Shown piece after piece: positions 22,007-32,811 of a DNA stretch of 64,000 nucleotides (positions are counted from its first letter, which is position 1; the number at the start of each line of letters is the position of its first letter). The DNA lies in contig JAEILZ010000005.1 of the NCBI GenBank assembly GCA_018873225.1, positions 2,914,001 through 2,978,000 on the forward strand, written 5' to 3'. This DNA is from [Phialemoniopsis] sp. UDSM-2020 (Eukaryota; Ascomycota; Sordariomycetes; Thyridiales; Thyridiaceae). The position numbers were made by a program, and so were the translations under genes. Below the pieces are notes generated by a model. The model had not been told where the DNA came from, did no database searches, and worked only from the letters and a program-made list of their open reading frames with translations.

Positions 22007-23398
22007 ATGAACGACGACTCTGCCCCCGTCCCTGCCCCCGCCCAGCCTACCCCAAACACGAAGCAGTGCAAGACATGCAAGCAGACAAAGCCGGTCGACG
22101 AGTTTGCAAGTGGAGCGAATGTTCATGTCAACTGCAAGATTTGTAGGGACAAGAGAGCTGAAGCTTGTCGATACTATAGACAAAAGCGCAAAGACATGAC
22201 CAATGTATCTGAGGACGAGGGTGAAGAGGAGTCCGAAGAGACCGAACAAGTCTCCGAAGAGGAGTCGGAAGCAGAGTCCAGTGCATCACAAAGCACCGAA
22301 AAGCCGCTTGAGGGCAGTCCTTCAGTCGAGGACAGTGACAACGGAGGAAAAGACGGCATTGACGACGAACCGACCAAGATTTGCACCAGATGCAAGAAGC
22401 CGAGACCTCTTGCACTCTTCCATCGGCCTGCTCATCCGAATAAGGAATACAAAGAGTGCAACATCTGCGAGCCTGCTCGAACAGCAGCCAAGATGAAATA
22501 CCTTGCCATGAAACGAGGTGAATCGACTGAGCCAGCAGCTGAGCAAGCTTCTGACTCCGAAAGCAAGAATTCGAATACCGGTGGTGAAGAAGCTGGCGAG
22601 AGCGAGGCTGTCGATGACAACTCTGGACATGAAACCTACGGAAACAAGAGCACTGAGGGCGAGTCCACAGACAACACAGACGATGTTGGAGAAGATGGCG
22701 TGAGCGTCGATTATCTTCATGAAGGTGAAGAGCCAGTTGATCAGCGGGAGAGCACCGAAGACGTCAGCGCACACGAAGAATACCCTGATCCCGATGACAG
22801 CGGTGCTGATGGGTACGACGAAGACGACTTGACTATGCGTTTAGGCTCGGTCAGCATGTCGGACGCCGACACCTCGGAAGCTGACACGGAGGAAGAGTTG
22901 CCGGAGGCTATCAGCATGGATCCACAGATCTCGCCCCTGGAGAATGTCATGACGGCCGTGATCAACTCGCGTGATCAAGACTTGGCAGTCAAGTGTGCCA
23001 TTGTCCTCCAGTTTCTCCGCATATCGCTCGTGCTGCCGAATAACATGTCAGTCAACGCGCAACAGGCCGCTTGGATAATCGATCACATGGCGAAGTCTAG
23101 ATTCCAGATCGATGGATACCATTATGGAATTTCGAGGCCATGCAAAATTCCGGACGACCGCATCGTTCCCTTTTTGCAAAAGTTCGGAAGACTATACAAA
23201 GATGAGCTTCGACAGGCTGAGCAGGAGATCGCGCAGCAAGATCTCCAACAGGCGAAGAAGAACAGCCTTGTCAAAGACTTCAAGCGTGTCATCAACGAGC
23301 TGGAAAATATCAAGGACACGATTGTCCATATATCCATCTCACCCGGATCGGATCCGCACATACCTCTATGGAGCCTCATGCGCCGTTACGGCTGCTGA
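22007..23398 (+). CDS. Tandem zinc-ribbon-like paralogue 1 (two zinc motifs, function unknown)
   Basis: I do not recognise this family. Single exon, 463 residues. Two CxxC...CxxC modules of the CxxCxxxKPxxxF...CxxC kind are visible: C21/C24 with C43/C46, and C126/C129 with C151/C154. Each is followed by a basic stretch (RYYRQKRK; KMKYLAMKR). Very acidic, Ser/Glu-rich linkers separate them and fill residues 165-300. The C-terminal about 155 residues form a conserved domain shared with the next two genes: VKCAIVLQFLR, AAWIIDHMAKSRFQIDGYH, RPCKIPDDRIVPFL, and terminal DPHIPLW. Short zinc ribbons with basic tails suggest nucleic-acid or protein binding; this is inference. First and longest of three head-to-tail intronless copies. 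Confidence 0.82.
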   Translation: MNDDSAPVPAPAQPTPNTKQCKTCKQTKPVDEFASGANVHVNCKICRDKRAEACRYYRQKRKDMTNVSEDEGEEESEETEQVSEEESEAESSASQSTEKPLEGSPSVEDSDNGGKDGIDDEPTKICTRCKKPRPLALFHRPAHPNKEYKECNICEPARTAAKMKYLAMKRGESTEPAAEQASDSESKNSNTGGEEAGESEAVDDNSGHETYGNKSTEGESTDNTDDVGEDGVSVDYLHEGEEPVDQRESTEDVSAHEEYPDPDDSGADGYDEDDLTMRLGSVSMSDADTSEADTEEELPEAISMDPQISPLENVMTAVINSRDQDLAVKCAIVLQFLRISLVLPNNMSVNAQQAAWIIDHMAKSRFQIDGYHYGISRPCKIPDDRIVPFLQKFGRLYKDELRQAEQEIAQQDLQQAKKNSLVKDFKRVINELENIKDTIVHISISPGSDPHIPLWSLMRRYGC

Positions 23399-23900
23399 TT
23401 TCCCTCAGACACTGGGGTATCAATCTTCCATGAGGAGCATATGCAGATCCAAAGCTCTCGAGAAGTCAGTCCAGATACAGGCTCATCAGGAGGTTCGAGC
23501 TGGACAGGTTGACAAGTTGTGACAGTTGGGAATTCAACAAGGATGAGAGAAACAGACTTTAGGTGACCAGAGATATGCATTAAGATTGATCAATAAAGTG
23601 CGATTAGGCACAAGCTAACTTACCGTTGAAAGACTTTACAAGGCTGCGACTTGTTTACTTATCGTTGATCATGTCTGCTCAGTAATCACAACTTTTGATT
23701 CACTTTATTAAAAATTCTTGTTCCTTCTAATTATAAAAAAACCCATCCTTCAAAACAATCTGAAGACGAAGTGAAATCGTAATCACTGACTATACGTTTT
23801 GCTTGAAAAGACAAAAAAGGCAAACCCACTTTCCTTAACTTACAACGCCTCTCGCTTCCAGCAACATCATATCGTTCACATCATCGACGGCATCAAGACT
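23399..23900. promoter_or_regulatory. Spacer between paralogues 1 and 2
   Basis: 502 bp, AT-rich. TATAAAAAA at 23732-23740 is 169 bp before the ATG at 23901 and is the likely TATA box of paralogue 2. AATAAAG at 23591-23597 may be a poly(A) signal for paralogue 1. No ORF of note. Confidence 0.5.
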
Positions 23901-24830
23901 ATGAATAATCCGACTCCGGCGCAGGGACGAAGGAGGTGTCCGTGTTGCAGAAAGTTTCGAGACTTGTCCGACTTTCGAAGGACTCGAGCCGGAGGGGCCA
24001 CCATCCAGCTCTTTCGGGAGTGCAACATCTGCGCACCGAGGAGGCTGGAGATTTCGCGGCGCTCACGACAGCGGATTAGAAACAGACGTCTGGAAGCAGC
24101 ACCGAACGGCTCTGGAGCTACTTCGGTTGATGGCGATGTCAACGAGCAACAGAAGAATTACAGGCACAACGGTACTGAGGAGGACGAACAGAGCGAGAGC
24201 GAAGAATGTGAGGACGGAGAATGCGAGGACGAAGAACGCAACAACGGAGAACACGAGGACGAGGAACACGGGGATGAAGAAACCACCTCCATCTACTACA
24301 CAGCCCGAAGTTCCCCTGTACCAGAGCAAGTATCGGTCAACCCTGATGAAAATGCCAACGATCATCTCTCACCATTAGAGATTGTGATTACGTATATCGC
24401 GCGGCAACCACAGGAGAATCTAGCGGCCAAATGTGGCATGGTCCTCGAGCACTTCCGCCGCGGGCTTACACAGCCACAGAACCGGAGACTCACCGCTCAA
24501 GACGCAGCCTGGGTCATTAATCACCTGGCAAAGGCAAAGCTCCAAATCGACGCACATCACTTTACGGCAGAGAAGCCTTGCAGATTTCAAGACCCGCGCG
24601 TGGTCTCCTTCCTGAAAGACTTTGGAAGGATATTCGGAGACAACCTCCGACAAGTCAAGCACGAGGCAGCTCACATCGATGCAGATCAGAAATTCAAGAG
24701 CGACATGGTCCAGCAGTTCAGATCAATCATAACGGAACTGCGAAGCATGATGGATACAGTGGTTCACCTGCAATCTGGACCTGATCCGCACCGCCCACTA
24801 TGGGGTGCTATTGGCCTGTACATTAGTTGA
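23901..24830 (+). CDS. Tandem zinc-ribbon-like paralogue 2 (function unknown)
   Basis: Single exon, 309 residues, same unrecognised family as its neighbours. One zinc motif sits at the N-terminus: C13/C16 (CPCC) with C41/C44 (ECNICAPRR), followed by a strongly basic segment (RRSRQRIRNRR). An acidic, Asn/Glu-rich linker follows (about residues 80-150). The C-terminal domain has AAKCGMVLEHFRRGL, AAWVINHLAKAKLQIDAHH, KPCRFQDPRVVSFLKDFG and terminal DPHRPLW. The reading frame is open upstream to 23799, but the first ATG is at 23901. Its single zinc motif resembles motif 2 of paralogue 1 (ECNIC) more than motif 1. Possible role in nucleic-acid binding is inference. Confidence 0.82.
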   Translation: MNNPTPAQGRRRCPCCRKFRDLSDFRRTRAGGATIQLFRECNICAPRRLEISRRSRQRIRNRRLEAAPNGSGATSVDGDVNEQQKNYRHNGTEEDEQSESEECEDGECEDEERNNGEHEDEEHGDEETTSIYYTARSSPVPEQVSVNPDENANDHLSPLEIVITYIARQPQENLAAKCGMVLEHFRRGLTQPQNRRLTAQDAAWVINHLAKAKLQIDAHHFTAEKPCRFQDPRVVSFLKDFGRIFGDNLRQVKHEAAHIDADQKFKSDMVQQFRSIITELRSMMDTVVHLQSGPDPHRPLWGAIGLYIS

Positions 24831-25379
24831 AACACCCTGATGCGGTTACATGTATGAGTAGTGCGGTTTATTGTCTGCGTACTTGCAATGTAAAGCGGAT
24901 ATCATGTCTCTTCTCTGCCCTCAAACGGATAGAGAGCTCTGTCGATAATAAGTCCTCGAGATCGATGTGGCACTTCACTCTGTGTCAAACCCCAAATGAA
25001 TTGAAACTATCAAGCTATCTCAGAAGTGCCGAGTCTCTGCACAAAGAAGCCCCGAGTTGTTCCAACAGTCGTACCAGAAGAGAAGAACCAAATCTCGTGA
25101 ATCCACAATGAGCAATTCAACTCCCATTGTACCCTTCACTGCATAGTTCGACGAACAAGAAGATCGTCACTGTCAAATGAAAGAAGGCGAGAGAGAGCTA
25201 ATCAGTGAATAGAATATGAGCAGTCCTATATATACAAACCAAATGTACACAGCTTTCCCAGAATCTTTCCGTGGGTCTCACACTCGCAGCCAACTTTCGA
25301 CTACTAGCACGGAAGCCCAACCAGACTCTTATTCCGCAGCATCACTTCTACTTTGTTAACTTCAATCAAAGTCGAAACG
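24831..25379. promoter_or_regulatory. Spacer between paralogues 2 and 3
   Basis: 549 bp. TATATATA at 25227-25234 is 153 bp before the ATG at 25380 and is the likely TATA box of paralogue 3. No gene seen. Confidence 0.5.
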
Positions 25380-26321
25380 ATGCCAAGCACATCTACTCAT
25401 CAAGACGAAGGTGTCAGAAAGTGCGTCGCCTGCAAGCAAGTAAGGCCAATCAGGCAGTTCCGGAGACCATTCAGAGGAGCCACTCTTCGACTCTTCAAAG
25501 AATGCAATGTCTGCGCACCCAAGAGACAGGAGGTCAAACGTCGATCACGAGATAGGCAGAGGCAAGAGTCTTTGCAGGAGCACCATGACGATCCCGAAGC
25601 TAACAACAACGGCGAAGCAAACCAAGAAGGTATCGAAGTCGACACTGACGTTGGCACGGATGTGACAGCGATCGGCACTATCACCGAGGAAGACGCAACG
25701 CAAGGCCTTTCCGTGAATGGCGTTCGCGAGAAACAACCAGATGGCGTTGATGAACCGGCTGCGAACATGAACCTGGAAGGCGAATTCGAGGCTGTAGGCC
25801 AGGATCAGGGTCCGATTGGAGACGTTCAAGTCGGCCCTGTTGATTACGCAATGATCGAGATTGTAGGGCTGGACACATCAAGATCGGCGTTGGAGAACAC
25901 CATGGCGGCGATCAACAACTCTCCCAACAAGAGCTTGAGCTTCAGATGTGGCATAGTCTTGGAGCATCTCCGCCTCGGACTTGGGATGCATAAAAACAAG
26001 GGACTGAGCTCTGAGGATGCTGCTTGGATTATCAATCACATTGCTAAATCCGAGCTACAGATCGACGCCTACCACACTGTTCACAAACCATGCAAACTTG
26101 AAGACACGCGGGTCAACGACTTTGTGCAGCAGTTCCGAGAGATCTATAAGAAGATCATGGTCCGGGTCGATGCAGAAGTACCCGTAGCCACAGCAGCGAG
26201 GTTTCGAGATATCATCCCGCAGCTGAGGTCTCTGCCTGACCTCAAAGTTCACCCTAAACACCGAGGCATCGCACCGGAGGATCCTCATTGCTCTTTGTGG
26301 GCAATTTTCACGACTATGTGA
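25380..26321 (+). CDS. Tandem zinc-ribbon-like paralogue 3 (function unknown)
   Basis: Single exon, 313 residues, same family. The zinc motif is C15/C18 (CVAC) with C42/C45 (ECNVCAPKR), followed by basic QEVKRRSRDRQRQ. The linker (about residues 65-165) is less acidic than in the other copies. The C-terminal domain has SFRCGIVLEHLRLGL, AAWIINHIAKSELQIDAYH, KPCKLEDTRVNDFVQQF and terminal DPHCSLW. Conservation is concentrated in the zinc motif and the C-terminal domain while the linkers differ freely. That is what protein-level selection would leave, so all three copies look functional. First ATG at 25380. Function unknown. Confidence 0.82.
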   Translation: MPSTSTHQDEGVRKCVACKQVRPIRQFRRPFRGATLRLFKECNVCAPKRQEVKRRSRDRQRQESLQEHHDDPEANNNGEANQEGIEVDTDVGTDVTAIGTITEEDATQGLSVNGVREKQPDGVDEPAANMNLEGEFEAVGQDQGPIGDVQVGPVDYAMIEIVGLDTSRSALENTMAAINNSPNKSLSFRCGIVLEHLRLGLGMHKNKGLSSEDAAWIINHIAKSELQIDAYHTVHKPCKLEDTRVNDFVQQFREIYKKIMVRVDAEVPVATAARFRDIIPQLRSLPDLKVHPKHRGIAPEDPHCSLWAIFTTM

Positions 26322-27401
26322 AATGGACCTCTATTCAAGAAGGCTCTCTTGAGACATAGACCACTCGGCGGCTAGAACGGAAAGATACAGATTGCGGGTT
26401 GGCAAGAGAGCGGTGATATGTGCAACAGATTGCAGTAGAGTAAAATCAATAAAACCTGAGAACAATGCCTTTGTCGTGTTCAAGAGCGTTGTGCTTTAAG
26501 TTGACACAATTTGCTGTGGTGCTTGCTCATCAACCCTTTCACAGACAGTGAGGTCACCTTTGAACACCGACGTGAACAACTGTGATAGACATGACTTGTT
26601 CACCAGATACTTAGCTTTGATCTGACCTCTTGTTAGTTTCGTGGCGTTGTGAAGAAACGTGCCACGGCACAAATAGACAAGGAACAGTGCACGTGGTGGG
26701 GGCCGGCGAGTGCCGCCCGCCAAAGTGCCGCTGGAAGGATAGCTCCGAAGGGCCAATGACAGGCGGTATAATGCGCCATGGTGCATCTGGGAGCGCCTAA
26801 ACCGGCATTGGCTTAGGAGCTACTGCGCTAAAACAATGCGATCAGACGAACCAGTCACAGAGTCCACTTTCACCCCATCAGCACACCCATCCCATACGTC
26901 ATTGGCGCACACGAGATCGCCAAATCTTGCGCCTAGTAAACCTGCATCCATCTTGCATTTGATGCGCAGTGTGGGGGGTCCAGTGGAAAACATTCATGAT
27001 GGGTAGCTACTACAATCTGGACTGAGAAATTGTACGAGAGGTAGCTTCTCGAAGGTATGATCTTCCAATCCACTGTTTTCCTCACCCGTTACTACACCTC
27101 GCACCTCGATATCAGATGAGGATCATCCCTCGAGACGAGATCTGATGATCTGCTGTACACATCATCGGCCCCATCCACCCAAGCTTGGATCGAATGCTAA
27201 CCTCACAAAGTCCCGGTTCTGCGGGTAGGGTCCTGCTCGGTTCGCGCACAGGCTTGGATTCGTTCTGTGCGATCTTGTTGCGCCGACAACGCTTGTCGGC
27301 GATCTCCTCGATCCCCTTCGCCGCGATTCACCGACCACAGCCTCTTCTGGGGCCGAAAGACGATCACATCATACCCTCGAACTCATCCTGCGAAGAGAAG
27401 A
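26322..27401. other. Intergenic region, paralogue array to CorA-like gene
   Basis: About 1.1 kb with no supported gene. An AATAAAA element near 26447-26453 may end the paralogue 3 transcript. The right end must hold the CorA-like promoter. Confidence 0.5.
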
Positions 27402-29477
27402 ATGGCAGAAAACACACATAGACCCAGGGCCGATACGGCGCCTACCCTGGGCACCGGTGAGATCCCGGTAATTCATGATGGTGTAGATGACGCGCCCAAT
27501 CTTCCGCGCGGCGCGCCACGGGTGCATTATGCTCTCAATGCCGACGACCAGCGCGCTGCGACGCTACGGCCGTCTCCCGTTGATCCCACCGGCATCACGC
27601 GCTCCGACACAGAGCTTCATCGTCCCGGCACTACCCCTACTGCGCAAGGCCTGCGCCGCCGGCCCACGCGCGGCAATAACAATACGTTGCGTACCATCGA
27701 GGACTTTGAGGACTATGAGGAGCGGCCGGGCTGGCACCCGGGTGCTGAGCCTGGTGTCGATGTTTCGAAGCCCGACGGCGGCCATGCGTCGATGCCAACG
27801 CTGCAGGCGCCTTGCGACATCACCGTGGTGGACTTTTCGAGGGAGGACATGGTCACGCACCACCTCGACAATGAGACCATTGCCGATTTCCTGCAAAAAC
27901 CAGAGCCTACCTGGTGCAAGTGCCGATGGATTAATGTCAATGGCTTGAGCTGGGATGTGATTCAAGCACTGGGCAAAAACAAAGGCCTGCACAAGTTGGC
28001 AATCGAGGACTTGATGAACACGAGGAACAGAACGAAGACGGATTGGTAGGTCTTTGTTCCTGCACAAGTGGTTTGTGATGGGTTTGAGACATGGGGCTAA
28101 TCTGACGCTACGACCACAGGTATTCGAACCATGCGTACATGGTTCTCACTCTTCAGAAGCTTATTCGCAGCAAGGACTACAACTTTGACTCGTCCGACTC
28201 GGAGAGTGACAGCGACTCCGATCGAGCAGAAGACGGCGCATCATACAAGAGTCGCAGCAGCAGCAGCTCCCACTCCCGCCACGGCCTGGCCAAGCGCATC
28301 CGCAAGTTCTTCAAACGTTCGAAGGCACGCAAGTCCGCCTTTGAGTCTACCCTTGAGAACGGCACACTAGAAAAGGAGGACGCCGCACCATACAAGCTGC
28401 GACGCGAGTCCTCCACCACAAATGACTTCTTTACCTCACGCACGCACTCGTCGAGGACACCCAAGCCACGAACCCTGCAGCGCTACCACGCCTCGCCCAA
28501 CTCGGCGCGTACAGATTACATGGAGCGCCACTCTGGCCTCTCGTCGCGGGGCCTCGCCGTGGCGGCCGAGCAAGTCTCGATCTTCATCACCAACGACAAC
28601 ACCATCATCTCCTTCTTCGAGATGTCGGCCGACGACATCGAGGCGCCCATCCTGACCCGGCTGGAGACGCACGACACCATCCTGCGCCAGAGCTGCGATG
28701 CCAGCATGATCGGCCAGGCCATCATCGACGCCATCATCGACCTCGCCATCCCCGTCGCGGCCTGCTACGGAGACGTTATCGGCGACCTCGAGCTCGACGT
28801 GCTCACGCGGCCCAACGTCGGCCACACAAAGAGCCTCTACATCACCATCTGCGAGATCAACAAGATGCTCTCCTTCATCAACCCCATCCTCAACCTCATC
28901 AACGCCCTGCGCGACCACAAGACGGACCTCGCGCTCGACCTGCACGCCTCGGCCACGGCCCAGGACGACACGCTGCGCAACCCCATGACGGGCGTCATCA
29001 TCACGCCCATGACGCACACGTACCTCGGCGACGTCGTCGACCACTGCGTCCTCATCACCGAGCAGCTCGAGCAGACAAAGGGCCAGGCCGAGGGCCTGAT
29101 CTCGCTCATCTTCAACACCATCTCGACCTTCCAGAACGAGTCCATGAAGCAGCTGACCATTGTCACCATCATCTTCCTGCCGCTTACCTTTTTGACCGGC
29201 TACTTTGGTCAGAACTTTACGCCCTTTGAGGACTTGGACAAGGGCATCTCGTACTTGTAAGTGCCTCTTCCTTCCACTTCACTTTTCTTTCTTAGTACTA
29301 AAACGAGCCACACACAGCTGGAAACTCGCAGGTCCTATCATCGTGGGCACCATACTCGTCCTCATGCGGGACATCATCTACCAGTCAGCCAAGTCCGTCA
29401 TACAGCATCGGCACATCGTGTACCTGCGCAAGAACCGGTTGAAGGGCATGCGGAGGAAGAGGTCGGCACGTAGGTGA
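27402..29477 (+). CDS. CorA-like divalent metal-ion transporter
   Basis: Membrane channel of the CorA/Mrs2/Alr superfamily, moving Mg2+ or related ions; 646 residues. Exons: 27402-28045, 28120-29256 and 29318-29477. A long disordered N-terminus (about 140 residues) precedes the cytosolic funnel domain. A Ser/Asp/Arg-rich insertion lies at about residues 230-320. Two C-terminal transmembrane helices follow: LTIVTIIFLPLTFLTGYF and AGPIIVGTILVLM. The loop between them reads YFGQNF where CorA proteins normally have YGMNF, so the selectivity motif is GQN rather than GMN. The tail is strongly basic (RKNRLKGMRRKRSARR). The start at 27402 follows AGAAGA; an ORF open to 27267 offers an alternative. 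Substrate is inferred from the family. Confidence 0.88.
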
Positions 29478-30698
29478 TACGTGCGCAACTGGGTTTTGAT
29501 TTATGCATAGCGACCATTGGAGCCCATAATGCTCCCTATATACCAAACTAATGACATGACATCTCCGACTTGACGAGCTCGGCAAGTCATTGCCTGCTGT
29601 CTGCTTTCTCTGTCCCTGTGAAACTCATGATACGACTGACAGGCTTCGCTCATATCTGCCAGACTTCAAACTAGCCTATCCCTTCCAAGAAAGCATCTGG
29701 CATGCATGCCTTCACACGCGCGATCCCCGCCCGTTGGCGTTTTAAACACTAGGAAAAAAACTCCGGTGATCTCCAGGACCCTGCATCGATCCTCCCACTC
29801 AACAGTCTCATGCGAAAGGGGATGGCGAATCCGCGGCCTGCGATGGTGAAACACAGTCTTGGCGATCACGACACCTTATTTCCGTGAATCAGCATCGACC
29901 TCGAAACAGCGAGATTCCCGCGTCAGGTCCTCGGCATATCTCGGACGTGTTATTACAAGCCAAGAGAAAAGTGACAGGGCTGAAGCGTTGTAGAGCTACC
30001 TCGTTCTGGGCGCCCAGAGCGGCTGCCGCTCAAGTGGCTGCATTCCCCCACACTCGGTAATGGCTTGCCGGGACTTTCCTTGGTCTTGACCTTCGTCATC
30101 AATCTGTATATGAAGAAGAAGAGCCTCCAGGCTAATTGCAACGGTATATGTCCACTGCAGGAACCACGCCACTGGGGAGGCTTGTCCTGCACGGAGCCAA
30201 TATCCACACCCGCACCAATGCACAACTGCCGGACTCACCCGTGGAAATGCTAGAACGGTTGAGATCACCGTTGCATGACGGATTCGGTAGTGCACACCTT
30301 TCGAAGAAGCCTTGTGTTTCTGCGCCGGTCGTCGGACTTAAGCCATCGCGGCTCACTCGTGGCATGTTATTCGCGCCGCATTTCTGTGGCCGCTTGTCTA
30401 TCATCAGCCGGTAAGAGCCGACTGTTAATGATCTGCCCGCGTCAGATAAATTGGCAAATACTCCAAGCTGCACGGCGGGGTCTAATAACCTATTCGAGAG
30501 ATTGCGCGTTTATAGGATGATGGTCGGGATAACGCGCGGTAAATGACCGCTGGTGTGTTGAAATGTTGAGACATACGCATATCCTCTCAAGGGCTTAAGG
30601 GTCTTATGCCCGCCAGGGTGGCCTTCGACTCACTGATCGTGGGTGGAAGTGAACAAAGATGGGATCTGTGAGGGAGTCTTGATCAACACCCGCGAAAA
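29478..30698. other. Intergenic region, CorA-like gene to serine hydrolase
   Basis: 1.2 kb with only short chance ORFs. It contains the CorA-like 3' UTR and the hydrolase promoter. Nothing else recognised. Confidence 0.5.
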
Positions 30699-32335
30699 AT
30701 GGCAAGCTTTAGCAAAGTGATCGACCAAGCGGTCGCGGATGGTGACATGCCAGGAGTGGTTATGTTGGCCAAGAAAAGCTCGGGTAGGCTTCCTTTCCTT
30801 TGTTCCAAGTGTTCAGCCAAGTTAATGTTCAAGACGCAGGAGACATCGTGTTCAAACAGACATGTGGCAAAAGGTCTCTCTCCAAAGAGCACGGCGGACA
30901 ACCCATGGAGCCTTCTACGGTCTTCCAATTGGCATCATCGTCGAAGTTGATCACCATCGTAGCCGCACTGCAAGCTGTTGAAAAGGGCTTGATCGGTTTG
31001 GACGACGACGTCTGTCCTCTCTTGCCTGCACTCGCCAAGCAAGAGGTACTCCTTGGCTTCAGGTGGTACGGCAAGCCCATCACCAAACCAAGGGATGCGC
31101 CAATCACATTGAGACAGCTGCTCACCAACACGGCGGGGACTGGATATGACTTTCTCGCAATCCAGCCACTGTGGCGCTGGCGATGGTGGTTTGGCCAGAA
31201 GATTGCAGGCGACCAGGGCGCTGAACCAGGACAGGTGTCTTCGATAGACGAGAGACTCGGGTACCCCCTGCTGCACGAACCGGGACAGGGCTGGACCTAT
31301 GGCAGCGGCGCTTCATGGGCGGGCATGGTCGTTGAGATCGTCTCCGGAATGTCTCTAGAAGAGTGGATCAAGAAAAACATCAGCGCGCCACTTGGGCTGA
31401 GCAGCTTCACGTTCTTTCCAGAAAGAGACCCGGCTATTGCGTCTAGACTGGCAAAGATGAATAGGAGAGACTACTGGACGGCGAAGGTGTTTGACTGCCC
31501 AACCGAAGTTGCCAGTCAGGCTGGAGATACGCCATCGAATAGCGAGAGCAAAGATATCTGTCTCGGCGGCGAGGGGCTGTACTCAAGCCTGGAGGATTAC
31601 CTCGAGGTGCTCCATTCGCTGTTAGCCGATGATGGAAGATTGCTGAGAAAAGAAACGACGGCAGAGATGTTTAGCCCTCAAGTGCGCGAGGGCAATGCGG
31701 GAGGGCTCGAAGATCTCAAGAAGTGTCTAGGCCTGCCGTGCTGGATCTCGCAGGGCATCTTGAAGAAGGACGAGTTCAACTGGGGCATCGGCGGTGTACT
31801 AATTGACGGCGATGGCCATGAGTATCTGAAGAAGGGAAGTCTCATGTGGTCGGGACTGTTTCATTTGTTGTGGGTGAGTCAACCGTTGATCCTTTGGTCG
31901 TGTTCCGAGCAGAAGAGAGCATGCTGACATGCCCGTCTACAGTGGATGGACAGAGAAGCTGGCGTGTGTGGGATCTTTGGCGCCCAGCTCGTTCCGGCTG
32001 CAGACAAGACTGTCATTCAGATGATAAAGGCATTTCAAATAGAGGTTTACCGAAGATTGAGCAGGCCGGGCGACGATGACGAGAGAGAGAATGGCGCTGG
32101 CGAGGAAAGCTCAAGTGAGAAGTTGAGCCCTGGCAAGCAGGAGCCTGCTCCGTTGACAAGAAATGGTAAGCATATCAATGAGGAAAGCATGAGCGAAGAC
32201 GCGCTGACATCCGGTAAAGGAAGTGACGGTACGGCCACATCGTGGACAACGCCATGCGACTCGAACAACGCCTCCTCATCTTCAGGTATTATTTCCTTTT
32301 TTACTTGGGCTCTCAAGCTTTGGCGTCGCGTGTGA
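30699..32335 (+). CDS. Beta-lactamase-fold serine hydrolase / transesterase (LovD-like)
   Basis: Serine esterase or acyltransferase of the class C beta-lactamase fold, 503 residues. Exons: 30699-30783, 30840-31873 and 31943-32335. The nucleophile motif SxxK is S61-S-S-K64 in FQLASSSKL, the catalytic tyrosine is Y182 in WTYGSG, and the third motif region reads FNWGIGG. The usual LLTHTSG block is LLTNTAG here. The last about 100 residues are hydrophilic, Ser/Glu-rich and end in a short hydrophobic stretch (IISFFTWALKLW). They lie outside the catalytic domain and could be a fungal extension or an over-read exon. No signal peptide. Relatives include lovastatin transesterase and EstB-type esterases; the substrate is unknown and no polyketide genes are adjacent. 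Confidence 0.82.
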
Positions 32336-32811
32336 GAGGTTTCTGTGGGTAGAGACTTGGAATATTCCTTTGACACCCGGTTCCCGACCAAGCGAAGCCC
32401 CTCTCCTCTGATTCCCAGGTCGGGAAGTAGAAGGGCGGAATTCCGGCAAGGTCAGAGGTTAATGATGATTAAATACTTGTAATGTAGGAGAAACCAGTCA
32501 TTCTTGACACGACAAATAGCTATCCAGCCTCCAAGAGGCCCAGGTATACCTCAAACTAGGATTTGATGGACTTAACTCAGTCGGTTCTTCACCCCCACCA
32601 TAATTCACGAACGCCGCCTAGCAACCCTTTGAGTTTTGTTTTTTCCGCACCGTTGTACACGCCTTTCCCTCTATGACCTATCCCACCAGAGAAAACACAA
32701 AACGCCTCATGCCGCCCTGATTCATATCAAAGGCACTCTTGCTCCCGGCCCAAAACACGTACGCAGCATAGAAATCACCAGACGCTGCAAAAGCAGCAAG
32801 CTAGAGCGACT
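32336..32811. other. Convergent 3' region, hydrolase and carbonic anhydrase
   Basis: 476 bp between the 3' ends of two convergent genes; should hold both 3' UTRs. AT-richer, no gene seen. Confidence 0.5.
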
